Below, piece after piece: positions 51,917 to 60,695 of a stretch of 64,000 nucleotides of DNA. The notes below the pieces were generated by a model. The model saw only the letters and a program-made list of their open reading frames with translations. It was not told the DNA's origin and ran no database searches. The stretch spans positions 9,513 to 73,512 of the forward strand of contig DASXTC010000059.1 of the NCBI GenBank assembly GCA_036505635.1, in the 5' to 3' direction. The number at the start of each line of letters is the position of its first letter. Position 1 is the stretch's first letter. Position numbers and translations under genes: made by a program. The DNA comes from DASXTC01 sp036505635 (GTDB taxonomy: Bacteria > Acidobacteriota > Polarisedimenticolia > JACPZX01 > DASXTC01).

Positions 51917-52203
51917 TGCCTCGAAGCCGCAGGGTATTCCTGACCGTGACGGCGCTCGACCTGCTGGCCTGCAACCTGCTGGCGGCCCTGAGCCTCTCGC
52001 GCGGGATCTGGCTCCTGAACCTCCCGGCCACGGTCACGGTTGGACGGCTCGCCTCCATCTTCGGCGGCGATCCGGCCGGCCTCGTCGTCACGATGGTGGG
52101 AGGCGCCGCCATCTACGGCTGGGCTGGCGCGCGTCTCGATCGAGAGCTCTTTGCCCGCCCGGGTGCTGCAGGCCCCACCGTCCGCCCCCCCTCCCCGAGC
52201 TGA
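51916..52203 (+). CDS. Small membrane protein, unrecognised
   Basis: 95 residues with two hydrophobic segments (about 8-30, FLTVTALDLLACNLLAALSL; and 52-70, AGLVVTMVGGAAIYGWAGA) and a Pro-rich tail. The ATG shares one base with the DUF192 stop (TGATG). No family is recognised. It is the last gene of the pilin operon and is probably an inner-membrane component. Confidence 0.6.
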   Translation: MPRSRRVFLTVTALDLLACNLLAALSLSRGIWLLNLPATVTVGRLASIFGGDPAGLVVTMVGGAAIYGWAGARLDRELFARPGAAGPTVRPPSPS

Positions 52204-52256
52204 TCCCCTCGCGCCCCGGTCGACCCGCGGCGTGGACCTGGCGGGAGCGGATGTCC

Positions 52257-52262
52257 TATGCT
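52257..52262 (+). promoter_or_regulatory. Candidate -10 box (TATGCT)
   Basis: TATGCT about 31 nt before the ATG at 52294; it repeats the TATGCT-T pattern found at 38650. No firm -35 box. Confidence 0.25.
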
Positions 52263-52293
52263 TCTTCCCGTCCACCGTTGCCGCCATCGCAGA

Positions 52294-52758
52294 ATGGAAC
52301 GCTCATCCGACATGGACTCGCTCGAGGAACAGCTCACCGCCATCCGTCTCGCCAACGAGCGGTTTTACCGCGCCCTCACGGACCTCGACCTCGAGGCGAT
52401 GGACGCGGTCTGGGCGCACGAGGAAGGGACTCGCTGCATCCACCCCGGCTGGGAGTTGATCGAAGGCTGGGAAGTCATCCGCGAGTCATGGACCGCCATC
52501 TTCTCCAACCCGGCGAGCCTCGTCGTCGAGCCGTCCGACGTCAAGGTGCGTCTGGAGGGAGCCATGGCCTGGGTCTCCTGCCTGGAGACCATAACGTCAT
52601 CCGGTACGGCTGCAGGCGTGACTCTCGCGCGCGCCACCAACCTCTTCGTGAAACGCGCCGAGGGCTGGAAGATGGTGCTTCACCACGCCTCGCAGGTCCC
52701 CTCGGCCAGGGCGGATACGGCCCAGGAGGACGAGGACGAGGAACCGACGGTGCACTGA
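52294..52758 (+). CDS. NTF2-like (SnoaL-type) protein
   Basis: About 154 residues with the cone-shaped NTF2-like fold pattern: LTAIRLANERFYRALTDLDLEAMDAVWAHEE, CIHPGWELIEGWEVIRESW, MAWVSCLETIT, ATNLFVKRAEGWKMVLHHASQ. These proteins bind or turn over small hydrophobic ligands; the substrate is unknown. ATG 52294 and ATG 52312 are both possible starts and neither has a clear ribosome-binding site. The acidic tail (AQEDEDEEPT) is unusual. It is convergent with the permease gene. Confidence 0.75.
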   Translation: MERSSDMDSLEEQLTAIRLANERFYRALTDLDLEAMDAVWAHEEGTRCIHPGWELIEGWEVIRESWTAIFSNPASLVVEPSDVKVRLEGAMAWVSCLETITSSGTAAGVTLARATNLFVKRAEGWKMVLHHASQVPSARADTAQEDEDEEPTVH

Positions 52759-52769
52759 GCCGCAGGATC

Positions 52770-53720
52770 CTAGACCGGCGCCCCCTCACGCGCCGCGACC
52801 CGGCCCGCGCTCCTGAGCGCCAGGGCCACTCCCGTGAAGATGAACGCGGAGCTGATGAACGTCTCGGGGCCGAGCGACTCGCCCAGCACCAGCACTCCCA
52901 TCGCCGCCGCGATCAGCGGCTGAAGGTAGATGAAGAGTGCGACGATCGAGGACTCCACGCGCTTGAGCGCCCAGGTGTTCAGCAGGTAGGCGGCCACCGT
53001 CGGGAACAGGACCACGAGGAGCCCGGTCCACCAGACGGAGGCCGGCACCGCCGCGAGATTGACCTCGCTCAGTTGGGACGCACCCACCGCCGAGATCCCC
53101 ACCGCGCCGAAGCTCAGCAGGCACGCGGTCACCGCGAGGCTGCTGTGCCGCGAGAGGATCGGCTTGCTGATCACCAGGAAGAACGAGTAGGAAATCGCGT
53201 TGGTCAGGTTGAGCAGATCCCCGAAGGCAATCTCGCCGCCAAGGCGCGCCCCGCCCTGCGCGATCAGGTAGAGGACGCCGGCCAGCGACAGCGAGATCCC
53301 CGCGATCTTGGAGCCCGTCGCCCGCTCCCGTCCCATCAGGATCGCGATCAACAGCGTCGCCACGGGGATGCTTGTGTTGATGATGGCCGAGTGCGAGGTG
53401 GCGGTGCGCGCGAGCCCCTCCACGAAGCAGATCTGGTTGATCACCACGCCGAAGATGGAGAAGAAGGCGATGGCGGCCAGGTCCCGGGGATCACGGGGGA
53501 GCCGCTCGCGCCGCGTGGCCACCACGAACAGCATCAGGAGCGCCGCCGCGGGCACGATCCGGATCATCGCCCAGGCGCGCGGCGGGATGTAGCCCACGAT
53601 GTACTTGGCGGCGGTGTAGTGCAGGCCGAAGAGGATCTGCACGGTGATCAGCGCGGCCACGACCGCGGGCCGGGAGGAGCGGACCGCGGGCGGGGCGCCC
53701 TCGAGCGCCCCCCGGGTCAC
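52770..53720 (-). CDS. EamA/DMT-family permease
   Basis: 316 residues with ten hydrophobic helices in two EamA repeats (residues about 17-150 and 170-300), for example AALITVQILFGLHYTAAKYIVG and LQPLIAAAMGVLVLGESL, the second having the usual P...G...E motif. Such carriers move amino acids, nucleosides or other metabolites across the inner membrane; the substrate is unknown. The GTG start overlaps the bipA TGA (GTGA), so it is coupled to bipA. Confidence 0.88.
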   Translation of the reverse strand: MTRGALEGAPPAVRSSRPAVVAALITVQILFGLHYTAAKYIVGYIPPRAWAMIRIVPAAALLMLFVVATRRERLPRDPRDLAAIAFFSIFGVVINQICFVEGLARTATSHSAIINTSIPVATLLIAILMGRERATGSKIAGISLSLAGVLYLIAQGGARLGGEIAFGDLLNLTNAISYSFFLVISKPILSRHSSLAVTACLLSFGAVGISAVGASQLSEVNLAAVPASVWWTGLLVVLFPTVAAYLLNTWALKRVESSIVALFIYLQPLIAAAMGVLVLGESLGPETFISSAFIFTGVALALRSAGRVAAREGAPV

Positions 53721-55534
53721 GACCCGCGCTTGCGCTGCGAGGCCGTCAGCGCCCTCTTGCGGAGGCGGAACGCTTTGGGTGTGACCTCAAGCAGCTCGTC
53801 GTCGCTGACGTACTCGATCGCCTGCTCCAGGCTGAGCGCCCGGGCCGGGATGATGTGGGCCGCCTCGTCCGCCGTGGAGGCGCGCATGTTGGTGAGCTTC
53901 TTTTCCTTGGTGACGTTCACCTCGATGTCGCCGGTGCGGGAGTTCTCCCCGACGATCATCCCCTCGTAGACCTGGTCGCCTGGCGACACCATCATGACGC
54001 CCCGCTCCTGCAGGTTCTCGATCGCGTAGGAGGTGGCCCGCCCGGCGCGGTCGGCCACGAGCGACCCGGTCGAGCGCCCCTTGATCTCTCCCTGCCACGG
54101 CTCGTGTCCGTCGTAGATGTGGTTCATGATCCCCGTCCCGCGAGTCTCGGTGAGAAACTGCGAGCGAAAGCCGATCAGCCCCCGGGAGGGGAGCCGGAAC
54201 TCCAGCCGCACGCGCCCCGAGCCATGGTTGACCATCTTCGTCATACGCCCGCGCCGCGTTCCGACCCGCTCGGTCACCACGCCGATGAACTCCTCGGGGC
54301 AGTCGACGACCAGCAGCTCCATCGGCTCGTGACGCGCGCCGTCGACCATCCGGGTGAGCACTTCGGGCTTGCCCACCTGCATCTCGTATCCCTCGCGCCG
54401 CATCGTCTCGATGATGATCGCCATCTGCAGCTCTCCGCGTCCCGACACCTGCATCGTGTCGGGGGAGCCGGCCTCCTCGACGCGGACGCTGACGTTCATC
54501 AGCGCCTCCTTCACGAGCCTGTCGCGCAGATGGCGTGAGGTCACGAGAGTCCCTTCCCGCCCGGAGAAGGGCGAGGTGTTGGCGGAGAAGACCATCGCGA
54601 GGGTCGGCTCGTCCACCTTGATGGGAGGCAGCGCCATCGGGGTCTCGGCGTCGGTGATGGTCTGGCCGATCCCGATCCCCTCGATCCCCGCCAGCGCGAC
54701 GATGTCCCCCTGGGCCGCCTCGTCGATCGGCACGCGCTTGAGCCCGTCGTACCCGAGCAGCGTCGTGACCTTCGAGCGGACGACGGTCCCGTCCACGCCC
54801 ACCACGCCCACCTGCTGGCCAGTCTTCACGCGCCCGTTGAAGACGCGGCAGATGGCGAGCCGTCCCACGTAGTCGTTGTAGTCGAGGTTGGCCACCAGCA
54901 TCTGGAGCGGCATCGCCTCATCGTAGGCCGGCGCTGGAACCGTCTTGAGGATCTGCTCGAACAGGGGCTCCAGGCTCCTCTCGACGGCGCCGTCGCCCGC
55001 GGTCCGGCAGGTGCCGGACCGGGCGTTCGTGTAGAGGACCGGGAATTCGAGTTGGCCCTCGTGGGCGTCCAGGTCGATGAAGAGGTCGTAGATCTCGTCG
55101 AGCACCTCCTTTGGGCGGGCGTCGGGCCGATCGATCTTGTTGATGACCACCACCGGCGGAAGCCCGGCCTCGATCGCCTTCTTGAGGACGAACCGCGTCT
55201 GGGGCAGCGGTCCCTCCGAGGCGTCCACCAGCAGGAGGACGCCGTCCACCATCGTCAGGGCGCGCTCGACCTCGCCGCCGAAATCGGCGTGTCCGGGCGT
55301 GTCGACGATGTTGATGGTGGTGCCGCGGAAGCGGATCGCGGTGTTCTTCGCCATGATGGTGATGCCCTTCTCGCGCTCCAGCGACATCGAGTCCATCACG
55401 CGCTCGGCCACGTGGGCGTTGGAGCGGAAGATCCCGCTCTGCCAGAGCATGGCGTCCACCAGCGTCGTCTTGCCGTGATCGACGTGGGCGATGATGGCGA
55501 TGTTGCGGATGTCGTCGCGCCGGGCGGATGCCAT
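53717..55534 (-). CDS. bipA: Ribosome-associated GTPase BipA/TypA
   Basis: 605 residues, a translational GTPase that helps large-subunit assembly and stress growth. G motifs are AHVDHGKTTLVDAM, DTPGHADFGGEVER and NKIDRPDARP; the BipA-specific C-terminal region includes VSGRGELQMAIIIETMRREGYEMQVGKPEV and SRGLIGFRSQFLTETRGTG. The start ATG 55534 has GGAGAG just upstream; the frame is open further but that extension is not family-like. A promoter lies at 55618-55646. It is followed by a coupled EamA permease. Confidence 0.97.
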   Translation of the reverse strand: MASARRDDIRNIAIIAHVDHGKTTLVDAMLWQSGIFRSNAHVAERVMDSMSLEREKGITIMAKNTAIRFRGTTINIVDTPGHADFGGEVERALTMVDGVLLLVDASEGPLPQTRFVLKKAIEAGLPPVVVINKIDRPDARPKEVLDEIYDLFIDLDAHEGQLEFPVLYTNARSGTCRTAGDGAVERSLEPLFEQILKTVPAPAYDEAMPLQMLVANLDYNDYVGRLAICRVFNGRVKTGQQVGVVGVDGTVVRSKVTTLLGYDGLKRVPIDEAAQGDIVALAGIEGIGIGQTITDAETPMALPPIKVDEPTLAMVFSANTSPFSGREGTLVTSRHLRDRLVKEALMNVSVRVEEAGSPDTMQVSGRGELQMAIIIETMRREGYEMQVGKPEVLTRMVDGARHEPMELLVVDCPEEFIGVVTERVGTRRGRMTKMVNHGSGRVRLEFRLPSRGLIGFRSQFLTETRGTGIMNHIYDGHEPWQGEIKGRSTGSLVADRAGRATSYAIENLQERGVMMVSPGDQVYEGMIVGENSRTGDIEVNVTKEKKLTNMRASTADEAAHIIPARALSLEQAIEYVSDDELLEVTPKAFRLRKRALTASQRKRGS

Positions 55535-55617
55535 GGACTCTCCGTGTGAAGCTCGGACTCCGTCGCGGCTGAAGGGTGGTGCCTGGGCAGCGAATCGGCT
55601 TGAAGGTCGAGCGGCGG

Positions 55618-55646
55618 AATCTAGCACAATGCGGACGCCCAGTCCA
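55618..55646 (-). promoter_or_regulatory. Promoter of bipA
   Basis: On the minus strand, -35 TGGACT (55646-55641), 17-nt spacer, -10 TAGATT (55623-55618). The spacer and -35 region overlap the start area of the divergent AsmA gene. Confidence 0.35.
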
Positions 55647-55651
55647 TGCGT

Positions 55652-55657
55652 TATATT
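55652..55657 (+). promoter_or_regulatory. -10 box TATATT close to the AsmA start
   Basis: TATATT ends 7 nt before the GTG at 55665, so transcription would start at the GTG itself (leaderless). The -35 region is weak and overlaps the bipA promoter. Confidence 0.4.
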
Positions 55658-55664
55658 GCGCCGC

Positions 55665-58600
55665 GTGCGAAGAATCCTCATCATCGCCGGCGCGGCTCTT
55701 GCGATCCTGATCGGCGCCGCCCTCGTCCTGCCTCTGCTCGTCGACGTCAACAGATACAGGGATCTGATCCAGACCAAGGCCACCGAAGCGCTCGGGCGCG
55801 AGGTCTCGCTGGGCGAGATGTCGCTCACGGTGTTTCCCGCCTTCGGCATCCGAGTGAACGAACCGGGGGTGGAGGGGTTGCTGTGCGCGCGGTCCCTCAC
55901 GGTGGGCGTGAGGCTGTTCCCCCTGCTGTTCGGTGGCACGGTCGACGTCACGAAGGTGAGTCTGGACCACCCCGAGATCGCGCTGACCCGCGGCCGGGAC
56001 GGCGCCTGGAACTTCGAGGAGCCAGAGGGACAGGCAGGGACCGTGAGTCACGAGAGCGGGCAGGGCGAAGCGGCGGCCCGGCCTTTCACCGTGTCGCGGA
56101 TCCAGATCGTCGCGGGCATCATCCACCTGCGCGACGAGTCTCAACGCGCGGGCCCGCCGGTCGCTCTCGCATTCACGCTCGATCTGACCGGCTCGGCGGG
56201 CCGCTCCGAGGCGGGAGACCTCGAGGTCTCGCTGGACGGGGAGCTTCGGGGCGAAGGGCTCCGGCTCGATCTGCGCGGCGGTCTCTCCAGGTCCGCGCCC
56301 CCCGGGGGGCGCACCTCCCTTGAGATGACCGTCAGGCAGGCCGACATCGAGGTCGCTCGCGCCCGCGAGCTCGCGGCGGCCCTCGGGCAGCCCTGGCCGG
56401 TGCCCGAAGGGATCCTGAAGAGCCGGTCGCTCAAAATCTCGGGCCGGCTCACCGGAGAGTTCGACACGGCCACGCCGGCCCGCTTCGCGCTGGCGGACGT
56501 CGTCGTGGAGGGCGCCGACCTGGGGCTGTCGCGCGATCGCGGTGGACGATGGAACTTCGAGTCTCTCATGGGAGAGCCGGGGCCGGGACGTGGCGCCGTG
56601 CCCTCAGGCTCCACCCCGGCCTTCCAGATCTCCAACCTGAAGGTGGACGGGGCCAGGATCGCGCTGCACGACGAGGCGACCGCGGGCTCGGGCGCCGTCG
56701 ATCTGGTTTTCGAAGATCTCCGGCTGAGCATCGACGAGCTCGTGCCCGAGCGGCCCACCGCCCTGCGGATCGAGACGAAGGTCACCCCCGGCCGCGGCGT
56801 CCTGAGCCTCCAGGGCACGCTGCCTCTCTCGCTCGAGGGGGGCAAGGAGGCGTCCATCGATGCCGAGGCCGACCTGCGCGACATCGAGGCGCGCGCCGTG
56901 GGACCCTACCTCGATAGTCTGCTCGGTATTGGCGCCGAGTCGGGTACGATCTCCGCGCAGATCAAGATGAAGGGGACCTGGCCGCGGCGCCTCGAGGCCT
57001 CGGGCACGGTCGCCCTCGACGATCTGAAGGCTACCGGCGCGCCGCGCGTAGTGACCGCGAAGGCCCAGTTCGGCGTGACCGCCACCGAAGGTGCGGCACG
57101 TCTGGAGATCTCGCGCCTGGAGGTTTCCACCGGCCGGAGCCGTCTGGAGGTCCGCGGCACCGTGGACAACCGGGGCGCCGGCTCCCTGGTCGACCTGGAG
57201 ATCCCGCCCTCCTCCCTCGACGCCACCGATCTGAACGCCTTCATCGTCCTGGCCGGCGCCGCCTCACCGGTCGAGTTCTCGTCCAGCCAGCCGGTCCGCC
57301 TGCAGGCCAGAGTGCGCGGGGACGTCAAGATGAGCAAGAGCCTGGAGATGTCGGGGAGCATCGCGGTGGCCGACTTCACCCTTCGCCATCCTCTGCTGGA
57401 CAAGCCTCTGGAGAAAGTGAAGGGCACGGTGACGCTGCGGCGCGACGGCTTCGACGTGAGCGGCTTCGCCGGGGTCATCGGCGCGAGCGACCTCGCCGGG
57501 ACGCTCTCGCTGACCGGGTTCGACGCGCCGCGCATCACTTTCGCCATGGCCTCCCGTCACGCCGACTTCTGGGAGATGATGTCGTTCCTCAAGGAGGAGC
57601 CGGCGGGCCAGGAGGCCAGGACAGGCGGGGCGGCCGCGCCGGCGTCCGGGGAGGACGGGCTCTCGAGGGTCTCGGCGCGGGGCACCCTGGAGATAGGGGA
57701 CGGCTCGTTCGGCACCCTCGCCTTCACCGGGTTGACATCGACGGTCGCGCTCGACGGCAAGGTGATGCGGCTCGACCCGGTCGGCATGAAGCTCTACAGC
57801 GGGACCATGACGGGGTCGGCCACTCTCGACATGGCGCGCGACCCGGCGGTCTACTCGGTCTCGGCCGTCACGCGGGAGCTGGACACCGACGCGCTGCTCA
57901 CGGCCAACCTGCAGATGAAGGGCGCGCTCACGGGGGCGCTGTCGGGCGACCTGTCGATCACCACGTCGGGTGCCAGCCGCGACGCCGCGCTGGCGAACGC
58001 CCGCGGCACCGGCCAGGTGAAGATCGGCGACGGTCACGTCGGCGCGATCAACGTCCTGAAGATCCTCAGCCGCGCCAGCGACGTGCTCGGCGAGCGCAGC
58101 CTCAAGGAGGTCTCGGGCAGGTTGGCCAAGGAAGGGACAGACTTCTCGGAGTTGACCGCCGACCTGCGAGTGGCCGGCGGGAAGATCGTCTCCGACCGCC
58201 TGCGCATGACCTCCCCCGATCTGGAGCTCAAGGACGACGGGGAGCTCGACATGATGGCGGGCACCCTGCGCGTCGCGGGGCAGATCATATTCTCCCAGGC
58301 CCTGAGCCAGGCGATGGTGGAGGAGAGGTCCAGAGCCGTCGACTACTTCTGGGATGACAAGCGGGGCCGGGTCAACCTGCCCGTGACCCTGTCGGGCCCG
58401 ATCGAGGCGCCGACGCCGAGCATCGACTGGGGATCGGCGGGCGGCAAGCTGGCGGGCCGGAAGGTGCGGGAGCAGGTCGGCGAGAGGATCAGGGAGGCGG
58501 GGCTCGGGGACCTGCTGGGAGATCGCGCGGGCAAATCCCCCGTGCGGGAGGGCTCCGGTGAAAGCGGCGCGGGGCCCGACCCTCAGGCAATGGCCCCGAC

Positions 58601-58937
58601 CGGCGCGCTCTCGATCGCGATCGAGGAGAGCGGCTTCTCGGGCAACTTCCTGATGCCGGACCTCAAGGTCAAGGGGACTCTCAGAGGGTCCGGGATCAGC
58701 GCCGCCTCGGTGAAGGTGACCGACGAGAAGGGGAGGGTCCTGGCGGAGGAATCGCTCGCCGAGAAGATCAACAAGTACTACGCCGGCCACGACCGCTCGG
58801 CGCCCGCCGCGATCAACTTCCGCGTGACGGTGGATGGGGGGAAGATGGCCGGCTCGCGCAAAGGAGTGCGCGTGGAGATCACCGTTTCCGACGATGCCGG
58901 CCGCGCGGCGACGAAGACGGTCGAGGTGGAACGATGA
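55665..58937 (+). CDS. AsmA-family inner-membrane protein
   Basis: 1090 residues. A single N-terminal helix (VRRILIIAGAALAILIGAAL) is followed by the AsmA hallmark LVDVNRYRDLIQTKATEALGREVSLGEMSLTVFPAFGIRV. The remainder is a long beta-rich repeat region (AsmA/TamB-type groove), with C-terminal AsmA_2 motifs such as GTGQVKIGDGHVGAINVLKIL and LELKDDGELDMMAGTLRVAG. These proteins carry or organise phospholipids between membranes. I chose GTG 55665; ATG 55629 is a possible upstream start. It overlaps the FG-GAP gene by ATGA. Confidence 0.85.
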   Translation: MRRILIIAGAALAILIGAALVLPLLVDVNRYRDLIQTKATEALGREVSLGEMSLTVFPAFGIRVNEPGVEGLLCARSLTVGVRLFPLLFGGTVDVTKVSLDHPEIALTRGRDGAWNFEEPEGQAGTVSHESGQGEAAARPFTVSRIQIVAGIIHLRDESQRAGPPVALAFTLDLTGSAGRSEAGDLEVSLDGELRGEGLRLDLRGGLSRSAPPGGRTSLEMTVRQADIEVARARELAAALGQPWPVPEGILKSRSLKISGRLTGEFDTATPARFALADVVVEGADLGLSRDRGGRWNFESLMGEPGPGRGAVPSGSTPAFQISNLKVDGARIALHDEATAGSGAVDLVFEDLRLSIDELVPERPTALRIETKVTPGRGVLSLQGTLPLSLEGGKEASIDAEADLRDIEARAVGPYLDSLLGIGAESGTISAQIKMKGTWPRRLEASGTVALDDLKATGAPRVVTAKAQFGVTATEGAARLEISRLEVSTGRSRLEVRGTVDNRGAGSLVDLEIPPSSLDATDLNAFIVLAGAASPVEFSSSQPVRLQARVRGDVKMSKSLEMSGSIAVADFTLRHPLLDKPLEKVKGTVTLRRDGFDVSGFAGVIGASDLAGTLSLTGFDAPRITFAMASRHADFWEMMSFLKEEPAGQEARTGGAAAPASGEDGLSRVSARGTLEIGDGSFGTLAFTGLTSTVALDGKVMRLDPVGMKLYSGTMTGSATLDMARDPAVYSVSAVTRELDTDALLTANLQMKGALTGALSGDLSITTSGASRDAALANARGTGQVKIGDGHVGAINVLKILSRASDVLGERSLKEVSGRLAKEGTDFSELTADLRVAGGKIVSDRLRMTSPDLELKDDGELDMMAGTLRVAGQIIFSQALSQAMVEERSRAVDYFWDDKRGRVNLPVTLSGPIEAPTPSIDWGSAGGKLAGRKVREQVGERIREAGLGDLLGDRAGKSPVREGSGESGAGPDPQAMAPTGALSIAIEESGFSGNFLMPDLKVKGTLRGSGISAASVKVTDEKGRVLAEESLAEKINKYYAGHDRSAPAAINFRVTVDGGKMAGSRKGVRVEITVSDDAGRAATKTVEVER

Positions 58938-60688
58938 CGGCCCGTGGCGCGGCGCCGGCGGTCACCGCCCTGGCGGCGCTCCTGCTTCTCGCCGCGGCAC
59001 CAGCCGGTCTCGACCTGCGCCGGCCGGCCGCCGGCCCGGGAGGGATCTTCGTGGCGAGCGTCGTGAGCGGCGGCGAGCCTCTGGAGTGGGCCGGGACGCG
59101 ACTGGCGGGAGGGGACATCAACGGCGATGGGATAGCCGATCTGGTGATCGCGGCCCCAGGCGGTACCGACGATCGACCCAGCCGCCGGGGCCGTCTCTAC
59201 GTCGTCTTCGGAAGCGTCATGCCGCCGCGCCCGCTCCTCGACCTGACCCTGAGGCGGGGCCCGGCCCCGGCACCGGGCGCCCCCGCCTCCCTCATCACTG
59301 ACGCCGGTCTCGTGATTGAAGGGGCCGGCGACTTCGACCACCTGGGCCGCGCGCTGGCGGTCGCCGACCTGGACGGCGACGGCGCGAGCGACATCATCGC
59401 CGGCGCGCCGCGCGCGGATGGGCCGCGCGACACCCGTCCCGACTGCGGGGAGGTGCACGTCATCTTCGGCGCCGTGTCGCTCCCCGCGGTGATCCGGCTC
59501 GACCAGGCCCCCTCATCCCCCGTGACATCGCCGTCGCCCGGTGTCAGGACCGCGGTCATCTTCGGCCGCGCGGCAGGGGACGCGTTCGGGACCGCTCTCT
59601 CGGTGGGCGACGTCACGGCTGATGGCTTCGCCGATCTGGTCGCGGGAGCCCCCCTGGCCGATGCGGCGGCCGGCTCACTCGGCGCGCTGGACGCCGGCGA
59701 GGCAATCCTGATCCCCTCGATCGCCGCCGTGCTTCGAGCACACCCCGCGCTCGATCTCGCGGACCACGGGTCCGCGCCGGCCTGGACCGTGCTGGGAGGA
59801 GCGGATGCGGGGGATCAGGCGGGGGGCGCCCTCGCGCTTGGTGATTTCGACGGCGACTCGGCGGCCGACGTGGCGATCGGCGCACGTGGCGGGGACGGCC
59901 CCGCGAACCAGCGTCCCGATTCCGGCGAGGTCTATCTCCTCTTCGGCGCGCGGCCGATGCCCCCCTCCCTTGCGCTGGGCGTGGCGGCCGACGCATTCAT
60001 CGCGGCCCCGGACATCGGAGATCTCGCCGGTGGATCGCTGGCCATGGGGGACGTGAACGGCGACGGCCGCGACGATCTGGCCGTCGGATCGGAGTTCGCG
60101 GATGGGAGGGCGAACGGCCGCCTCGATGCGGGGGAGGTCTTCGTGATCGCGGGGATGTCGAGAGACGCGCTCGAATCGCGACGCCCACCCGCCGGCGAGA
60201 CCACGCGGGGGGGCGCGCAGCCCGGCCCGGAGGCGCCGCGCCAGCCCGCCGGTCCGGTCCTGATCGATCTCGCCGCCCGGGCCCTGCACGGCGCGACGGT
60301 CATCCACGGCGACGACCCGGGCGACCACACCGGCGTGCGCGCCATCGTCGATCTGGACGAGGACGGGCTCGCCGAGATCGTCCTCGCCGCGGAGGACGCG
60401 GCCGGGCGGCGCAACGCGCGCGCGGGCTCGGGAGAGGTCCACGTGTTGGCCGGCAGGCGCTCTCTCGCGGCTGAGCTGCGGCTCGACGCACCGGAGGCGA
60501 TCGTCGTCCATGGGCCGGCCGGTGGGACGCACCTGGGGGGGGCCGTGACCGCGATCGACCTGGACGGCGACGGCCGCCTCGAGCTGATCGTGTCGGCTCC
60601 GCAGGCAGGTCAGTCGCTCGCCGGGAAGGTCTTCATCCTGAAGGCTGGCTGGAAGGAGCGGCTCCATCCGGTTGGTGCGGGAAAGTAG
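58934..60688 (+). CDS. Exported FG-GAP (integrin-like) beta-propeller protein
   Basis: 584 residues. A signal peptide (1-25) is followed by about seven FG-GAP repeats, each with a Ca2+-binding D-x-N/D-x-D-G loop: GDINGDGIADLVIAAPGG, ADLDGDGASDIIAGAPRAD, GDVTADGFADLVAGAPLAD, GDFDGDSAADVAIGARGG, GDVNGDGRDDLAVGSEFAD, and DLDGDGRLELIVSAP. This is the integrin alpha-chain propeller fold, used for adhesion or binding outside the cell. It overlaps AsmA (ATGA), so it is translationally coupled. No anchor or enzyme domain is visible. Confidence 0.88.
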   Translation: MTARGAAPAVTALAALLLLAAAPAGLDLRRPAAGPGGIFVASVVSGGEPLEWAGTRLAGGDINGDGIADLVIAAPGGTDDRPSRRGRLYVVFGSVMPPRPLLDLTLRRGPAPAPGAPASLITDAGLVIEGAGDFDHLGRALAVADLDGDGASDIIAGAPRADGPRDTRPDCGEVHVIFGAVSLPAVIRLDQAPSSPVTSPSPGVRTAVIFGRAAGDAFGTALSVGDVTADGFADLVAGAPLADAAAGSLGALDAGEAILIPSIAAVLRAHPALDLADHGSAPAWTVLGGADAGDQAGGALALGDFDGDSAADVAIGARGGDGPANQRPDSGEVYLLFGARPMPPSLALGVAADAFIAAPDIGDLAGGSLAMGDVNGDGRDDLAVGSEFADGRANGRLDAGEVFVIAGMSRDALESRRPPAGETTRGGAQPGPEAPRQPAGPVLIDLAARALHGATVIHGDDPGDHTGVRAIVDLDEDGLAEIVLAAEDAAGRRNARAGSGEVHVLAGRRSLAAELRLDAPEAIVVHGPAGGTHLGGAVTAIDLDGDGRLELIVSAPQAGQSLAGKVFILKAGWKERLHPVGAGK

Positions 60689-60695
60689 CCGAGCG

